Assembly: GCA_002633025.1 (NCBI GenBank)
Contig: NMRB01000848.1
Coordinates: forward strand, 110,291-174,290
Source of the DNA: Notospermus geniculatus
Lineage: Eukaryota; Nemertea; Pilidiophora; Heteronemertea; Lineidae
DNA: 64,000 nucleotides
Direction: 5' to 3'
Shown: piece after piece, positions 44,827 to 55,389 of the stretch
Position numbering within the stretch: position 1 is the stretch's first letter
Layout: each line of letters opens with the position of its first letter
Made by a program: the position numbers and the translations under genes
Notes under the pieces: generated by a model
Told to the model about the DNA's origin: nothing
Database searches by the model: none
What the model saw: the letters and a program-made list of their open reading frames with translations, nothing else

Positions 44827-46027
44827 GGGCTAGGTTCACCGACCAACATTTCCAGGTCCAGTTTTTGAAAATGTCAAATATCTTTAAAATCGCTCAGTCT
44901 TATTACTTTGCAACTGTACATAAAGTATCAGGAGGTCAATGTGGTAAATAAAACGACAAATTAGTGTCTGGCCGATCCACTCATTAGCTGAAACAAAGGG
45001 TACAACTTTCGATACACAATGCCGCCTTATTACAAGGAACCCATATGGATCGACCTTCACACCCATGTGTCTGCAGGTCAAAGGTTGAATGCATCCACGG
45101 ACACACACGTGTGTCTGGATGTTCAGACTGCTTTCTCAGCACTAATGGGATGATGAATGAGGATGTAATTGGTGTCAGATAAAAGTTCATGTTGTGTTCT
45201 ACTTCTTCCAAGTGATAACAGAGGCAATAGCTTGGCCTGAATCAATGTTTCGTGTCTTTATGTCTCAAGTGCAGCTGCACCGGGCTTCAGTCATCACCTT
45301 TGGTTGTTTATTTCTTGGCGTTGTGCCTGTGTTAGTTAGAAATAAATTGTTCTGGCCTTATCCTGGCCCACTTCTGAAGCAGTTAACATGTAGTAAACAT
45401 GTGCTTGCTCACTATTTTTGTGGTAACTGCATGGAAGGAAACCTACATCCATTTATAGGGATTAGCATGCATTCTAGTGGATTAATAAGGATTAATATGA
45501 TAACGTGGACTCATTGGTTGATATGGCTGGACAGGGTAAGTTCTCAGCTTCTCGAAAATACATACTTATTCAAAGCTAATTACATTAACTGAGCCGCCAG
45601 GTTAGAATTTCTGGGAATTGCCATCATTGCTGTGGCCTAGTTACAACATGCTGCGGTACCAACAGTGTTTATAGTGAATTAGGTCATCGTTCCATATGGG
45701 TTTTAAGAGATTATCTTCTTTATACTGGTAACTTTGGTTTGTATCTACATGGCAATGAAGCCAGAATTTAACAATTTGTTTCCATTGTCGAGAAAATCTC
45801 AGTTTTGTCAGAACTATCTCAAGCTATGCCCTTGATCCGAGGTTTCACCACTCCACACATGGGCAATAACTACAATTGACTGCTATGGTAACTCAATGAC
45901 CTGTATTGTGGGATCATGCTGTCTTGATATTCTATTCACACCTCAGGCGTGCCAGGGCAGGCTTACATCATCATGCCACTGTACATTCTGAATAGGACTC
46001 AGAAAATTTGGTCACTGAACCTAGCCC
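44827..46027. mobile_element. 1.2-kb element, TSD TTAA
   Basis: GGGCTAGGTTCACCGACCAA (44827) is mirrored by TTTGGTCACTGAACCTAGCC (to 46027), flanked by TTAA on both sides. An internal 132-codon plus frame (45194-45592) has no transposase motifs. TTAA fits piggyBac or Kolobok. Confidence 0.82.
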
Positions 46028-46032
46028 TTAAT

Positions 46033-46841
46033 GGCCCGTATGCACCACTGTGGCTTAAGCCGAAATTGAGCTTAAGTCTAACTTAAGTTCGAACTTAACT
46101 TGAAGTCGGTATGTACCAACTAAAGCTAAGCTTCAAGTCTGGCTTAAACCCCCCATTAACTCGTACACCTCGAATTTGAAGGCGTGCCTTCAACAAGCGC
46201 GGATCCCAAGGGGGCCGCCGGGCGCTTGCCTCCCTTTCAACCAAAATATCTGTAAAATCGATCGTGAAATTCTGGAATTTGGCGCAGATTTCACTGTCCT
46301 AGCAGAAGGCACCCCCTTTCCCCAAATCCTCGGTCCGCTCCTGCCATCAGTGTCAACATGGAAGTTAGTTGTGGATGCTCTTGATCCATTGCACAGGGGA
46401 GTATCCAGAAGGAGTAATCCAGGACCGGAATAACCCACTATCCCGATGAGAAATTTCAGATTAAATGGCTTGCTTTTGCCAAGGGGAATATTCGCCAAAT
46501 CTTGCAGTTGATTGAGCGCGAGATAGGCCTATCTCCAAATTCTGACAAGAAATTTGCGTTGTCTCCCATCTGCGAGCCTGATAGCGAAACCTGTGTTGCC
46601 TACAATAGGCCTACGAGTCGAGGCTTAAGTTTAAGTTGAGAAATAACTCAAATGAACTGCGAGCTTAACAGTGAAACCTGTTACGCGTCAAGGCTTAAGT
46701 TATAGCTATACTAATTGTAAGTTAAAAAATAACTCAAATGGGCTGCGGCTCAAGTTGGGATAAGCGGAATTTCAGCTTAAGTTAAAGATCAGCTTAGCTG
46801 GAGTTAAGATAAAACTTAGCCTGAACTGGTGCATACGGGCC
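46033..46841. mobile_element. GGCCCGTATGC element, copy 1, TSD AAT
   Basis: Long arms made of CTTAAG-rich words (GGCTTAAGCC, AACTTAAGTT) between GGCCCGTATGCACC and GGTGCATACGGGCC. AAT stands on both sides (46030-46032, 46842-46844). A minus-strand frame (46190-46498) is shared by all three copies but shows no recognised domain. Inserted at the edge of the preceding TTAA element. Confidence 0.88.
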
Positions 46842-46974
46842 AATGTGTCATGATTAACTAAATAAACACAATATTTATTTTTTAACTACAAGTGTTTGTT
46901 AAAATTAAACACCTCGTGTGTTTCCAAACTATTCAGTTAAACATCATGTTCACCTACACATCGTGCTACACATT

Positions 46975-47826
46975 GGCCCGTATGCACCACTGTGGCTTAA
47001 GCCGAAATTGAGCTTAAGTCTAACTTAAGTTCGAACTTAACTTGAAGTCGGTATGCACCAACTAAAGATAAGCTTCAAGTCTGGCTTAAACCCCACAAAA
47101 ACTTAAACCACGTCAGAGGGTGGTTTAAGTTATGGATTAACTCGTACACCTAGAATTTGAAGGCGTGCCTTCAACAAGCGCGGATCCCAAGGGGGCCGCC
47201 GGGCGCTTGCCTCCCCTTTCAACCAAAATATCTGTAAAATCGATCGTGAAATTCTGGAATTTGGCGCAAATTTCACTGTCGTAGCAGAAGGCACCCCCTT
47301 TTCCCAAATCCTCGGTCCGCTCCTGCCATCAATGTCAACATGGAAGTTAGTTGTGGATGCTCTTGATCCATTGCACAGGGGAGTATCCAGAAGGAGTAAT
47401 CCGGGACCAGAATAACCCACGATCCCGATGAGGAATTTCAGAAATGATTTGGTTTTGCCAAGGAGAATATTCGCCAAATCTTGTAGTTGATTGAGCGTGA
47501 GATAGGCCTATCTCCAAATTCTGACAAGAAATTTGCGTTGTTTCCCATCTGTGAGCCTGATAGCGAAACCTGTGTTGCCTACAATAGGCCTAGCTGATCC
47601 GTTACGAGTCAAAGTTTAAGTTGAGAAATAACTCAAATGAACTGCGAGCTTAACAGTAAAACCTGTTACGCGTCAAGGCTTAAGTTATAGCTATACTAAT
47701 CGTAAGTTAAGAAATAACTCAAATGGGCTGCGGCTCAAGTTGGGATAAGCGGAATTTCAGCTTAAGTTAAAGATCAGCTTAGCTGGAGTTAAGATAAAAC
47801 TTAGCCTGAACTGGTGCATACGGGCC
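46975..47826. mobile_element. GGCCCGTATGC element, copy 2, TSD ATT
   Basis: Same family, flanked by ATT (46972-46974, 47827-47829). More complete than copy 1, which lacks about 37 bp near 46155. Confidence 0.88.
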
Positions 47827-47857
47827 ATTATGTTTATTTGTGACCGTCCTACACATT

Positions 47858-48891
47858 GGCCCGTATGCACCACTGTGGCTTAAGCCAAAATTGAGCTTAA
47901 GTATAACTTAAGTTCAAACTTAACTTGAAGTCGGTATGCACCGACTAAAGCTAAGCTTCTAGTCTGGCTTAAACCCCACAAAAACTTTAACCACGTCGGA
48001 GGGTCGTTTAAGTTATGGATTAACTCGTACACTTCGAATTTCATTAGGGACACACACCGCATGAGCTACTGCAAAATCTTGTCCGCAGTCAGGTGTACTT
48101 CACTGTGGACAGAAATTAGGTCATCCAGGTGTGCTGTGTGTATTTATATATCGTGGTATGCAGGGCTGGCCTAATACATTAGTTTCGCAGTAGCTCACGC
48201 GGACTGTGCCCCTTATGTGAAGGCATGCCTGCAACAAGCGCGGATCCAAAGGGGGCCGCCGGGCGCTTGCCTCCCCTTTCAACCAAAATATCTGTAAAAT
48301 CGATCGTGAAATTCTGTAATTTGGCGCAAATTTCATTGTCCTAGTAGAAGGAGACCCCTTTTTCCAAATCCTCGGTCCGCTCCTGCCATCAGTGTCAACA
48401 TGGAAGTTAGTTGTGGATGCTCTTGATCCATTGCACAGGGGAGTATCCAGAAGGAGTAATCCGGGACCGGAATAACCCACCATCCCGATGAGGAATTTCA
48501 GAAATAGTTTGGTTTTGCCAAGGAGAATATTCGCCAAATCTTGCAGTTGATTGAGCGCGATATAGGCCTATCTCCAAATTCTGACAAGAAATTTGCGTTG
48601 TCTCCAATCTGTGAGCCTGATAGCGAAACCTGTGTTGCCTACAATAGACCTAGCTGATCCCTTACGAGTCAAGCCTTAAGTTTAGGTTGAGAAATAACTC
48701 AAATGAACTGCGAGCTTAACAGTGAAACCTGTTGCGCGTCAAGGCTTAAGTTATAGCTAAACTAATCGTGAGTTAAGAAATAACTCAAATGGGCTGCAGC
48801 TCAAGTTCGGATAAGCGGAATTTCAGCTTAAGTTAAAGATCAGCTTAGATGGAGTTAAGATAAACTTAGCCTGAACTGGTGCATACGGGCC
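47858..48891. mobile_element. GGCCCGTATGC element, copy 3, with nested MITE
   Basis: Shares not only its sequence but also its flanks (TACACATT left, TATGTTTA right) with copy 2, so it arose by tandem duplication rather than a new insertion. Carries the 48047-48212 insertion. Confidence 0.85.
48047..48212. mobile_element. 166-bp nested hairpin MITE, TSD TTA
   Basis: GGGACACACACCGCATGAGC ... GCTCACGCGGACTGTGCCCC, flanked by TTA (48044-48046, 48213-48215). Absent from copies 1 and 2 at the same site. Confidence 0.9.
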
Positions 48892-49299
48892 TCTATGTTT
48901 AGTTGTTATAGCTCACATCATGCCTGAGATATCAGTCCCTGAAGCACCTGGTCAAGACCAGTGGAATACGCCTAGGAGTAATCTTGTTCATTTCCTCGTG
49001 GCCTAAAAACTGCTTCATCCGTCGCTTAAATGAAAATTTGAATGAATTTGAATGTATTGTCGATATTTCAAAAATTCAAAATTTTATTTCATCATTAGGC
49101 CTACTGGTCGAAGTCCGTCAAATCATTTTCCAAGTACCTCTTCTCGCATTTAGCTGGACCTGAAAAACATACTCCTCAGAAAAATCAAATTTCACATGAA
49201 TAACACAAAAACACAGTTCGGTAAACCAACGATGGCGCCATCACTTCAAGAATGAATTCATTTTCAGCACCCCAAGATCATGTGATGATCCAGTTTCAG

Positions 49300-49426
49300 A
49301 ATCTCTATGGAAAGCACACTGCCAATGCCTTCATCATGTTCTTCATAAAAATGCGCATCGTCCGCTTGCTGGCAGAATACCCGGATGTTCAAAGAAAGGT
49401 TCAGGAGGAGATTGATAATGTTATCG
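49300..49426 (+). CDS. P450 exon: I-helix to J-helix
   Basis: Acceptor CAGTTTCAG (alternative TTTTCAG at 49267). NLYGKHTANAFIMFFIKM stands where AGxD/ETT is expected, then LLAEYPDVQRKVQEEIDNVI is canonical. Donor G|GTAAGA, phase 1. The entry phase 0 does not match exon 4 (phase 2), as expected if exons are missing between them. Confidence 0.75.
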
Positions 49427-51421
49427 GTAAGATATCTAACTTTGCCCTATTCGGGCATTTGTCGTTCATTCACAATCAAATCTTTAGGGGAATCAAACGA
49501 TAAACGTAAACCTTACGACAACGTTATTTTTCATACCCGGTACTACACATTAACCATATTTTATACACGGTCCCCCCCTCCAAAAAAACGCAACCCGAAC
49601 AGTATACTTCTACTAAATTTGCACCTACATCATTTGGTACGAGTGATGGGGAATTGTATTAAGCCTCGCTTATGTCGCCCTACGCTGTGATAGAAATAGC
49701 GTCAACAAGTTGCAACTGATAACTTATGTCGCCACCGACTAGAAAAATACCGATCGGTCGCAACTACCTGGAACTAGTTTATCGCCGTCTTTTGAGTGCT
49801 TATGTCGACACTGATTTCTTTTGATTTTAAGTAAACCGTGCCGAAGTTGAACACGTGCGATTTTCTGGATCTGGNNNNNNNNNNNNNNNATGCAGCTATC
49901 AAGTTTTGCCCGGACCACCCCCCCTCAGGCATCGTCGTTCACTCGACGCCAAAATTTGTCGAGTCCCCGGTACTAAGATTTTATCTTTTGGTCGAATCCC
50001 CAACTAGCAGTATTTTTGCGGCAGTCGTATTTGCGCCGAGTACCTTCACACACGAATACTTGCGCGCGCGAGTGCCCGACCAAACAGGAACAATGACTTT
50101 GTCGAATCGCCGTCGAAAGACTGACGATCGATAACTTCCGGCGGCAGGAGATGAACACGTGATCACTCCACAACAAAAATGGCGGACGGAGGATCACATT
50201 CGGAACTTCCGAAGGCAACTGCTCGGCAATTTCCGTGACAACTCGCACTGCCCAGTGGACAGACACTGACAGATGAGAGCAGTTCGCCTCAAGTCGTTCC
50301 GAATGGGAGGATCAGTGAGAAGGCCTGGAGTGCGATGACAGTAAAAAAGTCTGCGTTGGCCTCCACTGACCAAGAAGGATTGACGATCCAACTTCTTCAT
50401 TCTGGCGGGTCAGATTTGAATAAATTTAACTAGCATGCAATGAAGGGACAACTGAGGCCACAATGTCTAACATAGGCTACTAGTAAAATGCAAAAAATCA
50501 TATTTTTCTAACTTTGGTAGGCCTACAACAGGCAATGTCGAGTTTGGAGCGAGTCCCGGCCACCTGCGCCACACACTTTTAGGAAACAACTAGTGCCCCA
50601 CGCATACTATTTTGCCCTGAAGTGAATCCCCACCTGATACATTTTATAGTACTGGCGTATCCATGTCGAGTCCCCCACTTCCAAAATACTGTAGACTGGC
50701 GAGTTAGTGTCGAGTGCCTGGGGGGGGGGGGGGGGGTCCGGGATTAACTTGACAGCTGCATTAGAAGCAAAATGATACCAAGATTGTCCAAATCGGTTCA
50801 GTAGTTGTGATTCTAGCGCCATTTTTGTGAAGCAGAGTCAGGCCCAGTTGATAATCTGGGGGATTAAAACTGTGACGTTGTTTTAAATGGCAAATTGCAT
50901 CAGTTCAGGTAAGAGGGTTCTAAGTGCTGTGTAATAATGAATAGTGTAAGTAAAAGTGTATAAGTGACCAGTACGGGGTGCAGTTATTGTCCAGTCTCAC
51001 TGTATTTGTGTACTCATCATAATCAGTGGGAGGAATTGACTGGCAAGTCATGCAATGTGATGTGCTGACTTCGCCTCACAAAAAACGGCCCTAGAACCAA
51101 AAGAACTGAACTGAATCCGACAAACGTGGTCTCATTTTGCTTTTAAGAAGATTCGCCCTCCATTCATACCAATTATGTGGGTGCTAGTTGAGTGGACGTA
51201 TGTGGTTGCGTTTTTTCGGCCACCCTGTATTGCATTTCCGCTACAAAAACAACGTTGTCGTTAACGTTTACGTTTACCGTTTGATTGCTAAACCTCCGTT
51301 TTTACGTGGTGAAGGTCTCCCACCACATGGGAATTTAGAATTTCCCCTACAGCATAACAACGGCCCGACAGGAAACTCCTGGCAGGCGGCAAAGAGAAGG
51401 AAGAAATTTATGTGTTTGCAG
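49427..51421. other. P450 intron with N gap
   Basis: Contains the gap 49875-49889 and a poly-G tract at about 50721-50736. GAGTCCCCxCTxxCAAAAT-type words recur loosely (49960, 50660). No coding sequence is supportable. Confidence 0.4.
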
Positions 51422-51556
51422 GACGATCTCCCTTCCCCGCTATCGCTGATAAACCCAAGATGCCTTACTGTGAAGCTGTGATGTACGAGTGCATGAGGTT
51501 TGGTACCATCGCTCCAGTCGGTGTGCCTCATAAGGCCATGTGCGACCTCACTATAG
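51422..51556 (+). CDS. P450 exon: K-helix
   Basis: Acceptor TGTGTTTGCAG. Reads GRSPFPAIADKPKMPYCEAV, then MYECMRFGTIAPVGVPHKA. The ExxR motif (E-C-M-R) is intact. Ends at G|GTAAGT, phase 1, which joins the last exon. Confidence 0.9.
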
Positions 51557-51594
51557 GTAAGTTGGGTACTTCATACAGGGTAGGTTTCCCTTAA

Positions 51595-51769
51595 TAGGGC
51601 GGATCCAGAATCATGGGAAAGAGGGGGCACAGCCAGCCCACATCGTGGAAAACCTCGGTCAAATTTTAACATCTTTTCAAAATCTCGAAATTTCCCGGTC
51701 AATTTTTAAGATTTTCCACAAAATAGAGGGGGCACGGGCCGGGTGTGCTCCCCCTGGATCCGCGCCTGC
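51595..51769. mobile_element. 175-bp MITE, TSD TTAA
   Basis: TAGGGCGGATCCAG ... CTGGATCCGCGCCTGCT flanked by TTAA (51591-51594, 51770-51773). The interior repeats AGGGGGCAC and CTCGAAATTT words. In the P450 intron. Confidence 0.75.
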
Positions 51770-51854
51770 TTAAGACATGATCTACGCACTTCTGGGCGAG
51801 GGAGATGAACTGAATTTCAGCGTGTTGATATCCTTTGTCAAATTGACAAGAACA

Positions 51855-52089
51855 GGCCCGTTTACACATGCAACTTTTCATATGCAACTTCATGCAACTT
51901 GTTGCAAAAACCTGATGAGACCAAAAAGTTTCATAAAAGTTGCATTTGTAAACGGGCATGCAACTTGTTGCAACTCGATCACGCTGGATGTTGCATAGAC
52001 TTTTCTATGTGTAAACCGTCCCAGGAAGTTTGCAACAAGTTGCAAGTTGCTGCAACTTGCAACTTGGTGCAACCTAGTGTAAACCGCCC
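51855..52089. mobile_element. hairpin element with GCAACTTGTTGCAA repeats
   Basis: GGCCCGTTTACACATGC is mirrored by TAGTGTAAACCGCCC. Many internal TGCAACTTGTTGCAACT palindromes. In the last P450 intron. Confidence 0.75.
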
Positions 52090-52135
52090 TTTATGTAAAT
52101 CATGTAGTCGATCGATCTCGTCCTTTTTTCACTAG

Positions 52136-52482
52136 GTGGATACGACGTCCCAAAAGATGCGACAATCATGATCAACCACTACGCCCTTCATAGGGACCCT
52201 AAGGAATGGAAACACCCGGAAGAATTCGACCCAAGCCACTTCCTGGCCGACAACGGTGAGCTCCTACCAAAGCCCAGGAGTTTTCTCCCATTTGGCGCCG
52301 GCAAAAGAGTGTGTCTTGGCGAAGCAATTGCGAAGCCAGAAATCTTCATGATTTACACATCACTGTTTCAAATGTTTAACTTCAAGTTTGAGGAGGGAAC
52401 GAAGCATGACCTTGCATACCAGGATCTAGCCGTCGGCTTCCTACCAGTGCCGTACGAGATCCTTGTGGAGGTTCGCAAATGA
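52136..52482 (+). CDS. P450 last exon: haem-binding loop
   Basis: Acceptor TTTTTTCACTAG. GYDVPKDATIMINHYALHRD, EEFDPSHFL (PERF-type), then FLPFGAGKRVCLGEA with the axial Cys, and the C-terminal FLPVPYEILVEVRK before TGA 52480-52482. Complete for the family. Confidence 0.93.
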
Positions 52483-52489
52483 AGAGGAT

Positions 52490-53660
52490 GAAGTAGTATA
52501 TATACTACTACATGTATACTGTTAATATATTAACAGTCATAGATTGATCTTTAATTTAAGATTGAACAAATGTTAACATCGTCATGGCAACGTACAAGGA
52601 CAATGAAATTCTGCTGTGAAGACAATTAATTTTATAATACGAAATGACACGAGTCCGAAATCGGAAACGTTTCTTTTAGGCCGGGTTTACATAGAAATAT
52701 ACGGTCTATACGGACACGGGCGCGAACAAAGGTTTCATGGTATGAACCCATAAAAAATATCAAAAATCATAAGAATCTTTCCTATACATATAGGAAGAAC
52801 CTCGGTGATAAAATTCAGTCACTTTTGGAAAGATAAAGTGATTTGTAAAGCACAAAACGTTAAGGTCAAACGGGGTAAAACCACGCAATTTGTAATTCTC
52901 CAAGTTGCCGGTATTCTGCCAATACAGGGAGTGCAACAGTTTTATATTTTATTCGAGTTTGGGTAATAACGGCAAATTTCATAGTGGCTGGAAAAAACCC
53001 AGTGCTGAGAAACTTATTCAAAAGTTCAGACAATTTTGGTCTAATAACTGACTATTGCATCACTGACTTGCATTCCCAGGATGACCATTCCTTTCGCATC
53101 CGTGTACCAGAGGAAAAGTCCCAGGAATAGAAGTACGCCAAACAATAGCCAGCAAATATACTATGATATTCGAATGGTCAGGGTCTTTATAGCCATAAAT
53201 TTTAATCCCTCGTTGAACAATTAAACTGGACTCCATTTCTGGGGGAATTAGTTTCCTGTTACACTGGAAAGTCAGAAATCCATCAATCGAACTCTAAAAT
53301 TCAATGTTGTGGTCCTTTCTGCCACATCCTGGCTTTGTAAAACAAAATTATTGTCTCAAGAACAATCTCTATGATTTGATACATATCGATCAGTTGATTG
53401 TCCATGCAAACTCAATGGTCTTGATTCGTATTGTTCTTTAATCAATTGCTTCCGGAGATGCATCAAAATGAATTAGTTGCACATACAAAGAGAGTGTATA
53501 TTCTTCACAAAGTGACGCTATTTTCATACCGGTTTGCATCGTGTGCACCGTGTACATCCAACATGTCTAATAGTCAATAGAACATCATGAAACGTCTACA
53601 TTATGAGTGACGTGATGAGAACTTGAACATTCTTCGGCTTCTACCTAATTAACTGGTGAT
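52490..53660. other. 3' flank of the P450, no gene
   Basis: A truncated MITE head (GGCCGGGTTTACATAGAAAT, 52681) related to 23767-23900 and a diverged copy of the 41.2-kb repeat (53095-53290). Nothing else is recognised. Confidence 0.4.
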
Positions 53661-53669
53661 ATGATACAG

Positions 53670-53918
53670 AAGAGTCTTGCCAACGAAAAATTTAAAACAG
53701 TTGTGAACAACTGGGCCCTTCTAGAATCGGACATACCACAGCAAAATGTCATCTCGTTACTTGCTTGTGCTGTTTTGTGTTGTCAGCTGAACTGTACAAC
53801 TTTTGTGGTCATATTAGACGAAATGGACTCTGTATGTCAGATGACTGAAAAGAGAGGAACGTGTTTGTCGAAGAAGGAGGCATTTCCTTCCAAAAGTACC
53901 CGGATGTACGAGAAAGAG
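53670..53918 (+). CDS. PAN/apple-like exon
   Basis: Acceptor TGATACAG at 53669 and donor GAG|GTAATC at 53919; 83 codons, phase 0 on both sides. WALLESDIPQQNVISLLACA then VLCCQLNCTTFVV...DSVCQM shows the cysteine pattern of PAN/apple domains, which mediate extracellular protein or carbohydrate contacts. The phase permits splicing to the 55390 exon, but the pairing is not proven. Confidence 0.5.
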
Positions 53919-54026
53919 GTAATCATATCGTTGTCGTGAAACAAAGCCTTTTTAAAAATGCTTCGCCAAATTGGCATTATAGGAAAGGCTGAAGTCAGAA
54001 TTCATCGCACAGAGGCCACTCTGATG

Positions 54027-54875
54027 GGGTATTCGAAAAACGTGGACTGAGAAACACTGGATTGGATTGGATTGGACTGTGACTCACTGTTCTCCACCAC
54101 CTGGATTCTGTATTCACGGGTCTTCATGGTCAAAACGTCCCCAGGTCAAAACGTCATTTGTTTTATGCAATAATTCAAATCAGAACATGGATAGGCCATT
54201 CGATTCGAAAGCTAGTGTTTTGATTTAAGGTTTTCAATAGCCTAAACAAGTATGGATACTCGTTTAGAACAAACTACTGAATTGACTGCTGGGAAACTGA
54301 ACACGCTCCAAAACAACCGACTGAATGAGTGTACTGGTGTTGAAAATAAAAGAATGCAGAAAATGAAACCTGTAAATGGTACCAGTATTTAAAACCTCTC
54401 TATTAAAGACAGCTTCACCACTCACAGATGGTGTCCTGATTACGGAGGTCAAAATGAATAGAAAGTAGCCTACCTACCAGTTTGGGACTGAATTTTGGTG
54501 TCCTTAATATAGAGGTGCCCTGCTGACAGAGGTGTCGGCTAAGAGGTCCCACTTCAATTCCCTCTGTCACACATAGGCCTACATCCCACCGGAGACATAT
54601 TTTTCATATGCCTCCAAAGTTCATATCATAGGACCAACACAATCAGACATGAGGTCATACAACATCTTTCCTAAGATATTCATTGCATTTTCGATTGCTT
54701 CGGACAGTACATGTATACCATTTCACAATTCTTCGGCAAATAGGCCTATATCAGCTGACATCATTTTCATTTCCACAAGGTCGTCAGACATGCCAATGAC
54801 TGGCAGGTGGTGGAGAGCAGTGAGTCACAGTCCAATCCAATCCAGTGTTTCTCAGTCCAGGGTTTTCGAATACCC
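54027..54875. mobile_element. 849-bp DNA transposon, 9-bp TSD ACTCTGATG
   Basis: GGGTATTCGAAAA(A)CGTGGACTGAG continues into a roughly 88-bp arm (ACACTGGATTGGATTGGACT, CTCTCCACCACCTG) mirrored to 54875. The perfect 9-bp repeat ACTCTGATG lies at 54018-54026 and 54876-54884. No ORF. Third unrelated family with a 9-bp duplication in this window. Confidence 0.93.
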
Positions 54876-54989
54876 ACTCTGATGACATCGTGTGGCTTAA
54901 TAGAAATACATCGGAATGCTGCCCATAATAGGTAAATTTGTAAACACCTCATTCGCTTGACCACATCATAACACAGACTACTTTCGATG

Positions 54990-55300
54990 AACCCGCGCTC
55001 ACGTGCGTCACTAGTAGCCAAGTGACGTTTGGTCTTACCAATGTAAGACATTATGTGTTGAGAATTAAGGAGGCGTTACTGATCAAAGAACAAATTAGCC
55101 AGCCCTTAACAAACAGCTGGCTCAACAAGGGTCTTTCTTCTTCTTGGGGATTTTCTAATTCACTCTCAACACAGTTACTAATAGTACAACTGCAGTTTAT
55201 ATGATAATGTCCTAGTTTTCCTTCAATCTGTAATATTTTCTCACTTTACCTGATGAGGGCTAGCAGGATGCTGCCGAAAATGTTTGTAGCTTGTGTATAG
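54990..55300. pseudogene. head-to-head GIY-YIG scraps, Penelope-like
   Basis: The minus strand (55051 downwards) reads MSYIGKTKRHLAT, the YIG core of a GIY-YIG domain. The plus strand from about 55050 reads YVLRIKEALLIKEQISQPLT, which resembles the end of such domains. Just downstream, 55251-55277 has CTGATGAG-stem-GAAA, the hammerhead-like core often found at Penelope element ends. Confidence 0.45.
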
Positions 55301-55389
55301 TGTAATATAGACATGAATATCACATTTTGGATTTGCTCGTTTCTTTGGTTCTATAAATGTACCTCGCTACCAAAACTGTATTATTGTAG

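Larger units (their letters stand above)
39151..52482 (+). pseudogene. cytochrome P450, CYP2 clan, probably disrupted
   Basis: A spliced haem-thiolate monooxygenase gene. Exons I can support are 39151-39301, 41936-42115, 43380-43460 (start uncertain), 43996-44089, 49300-49426, 51422-51556 and 52136-52482. The junction phases agree at each N-terminal and C-terminal join checked. They give a membrane anchor, the proline hinge, the B-C region with CYP17-like LLTDGGKDIALQDYSETVKY, the J-helix, K-helix ExxR (YECMR) and the Cys loop FGAGKRVCLG. The D-to-H helix region (normally roughly 110-150 residues) is missing. The C-helix Trp of WxxxR is Val, and the I-helix lacks the acid-Thr motif. The missing exons fall in a 4.5-kb block that is almost all transposon. 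A degenerating or pseudogenised copy is the simplest reading; a highly derived gene is possible. Confidence 0.65.

Noticed and set aside
45194-45592. Missing P450 exon or other gene
   Set aside because: No P450 helix motifs in any frame, and it lies wholly within the TTAA-flanked element.
46190-48537. Host gene family in the three repeated 100-138-codon minus frames
   Set aside because: They lie inside a mobile element with clear TIRs, and no Harbinger or other protein motif is convincing; two of them end at different points through small indels.
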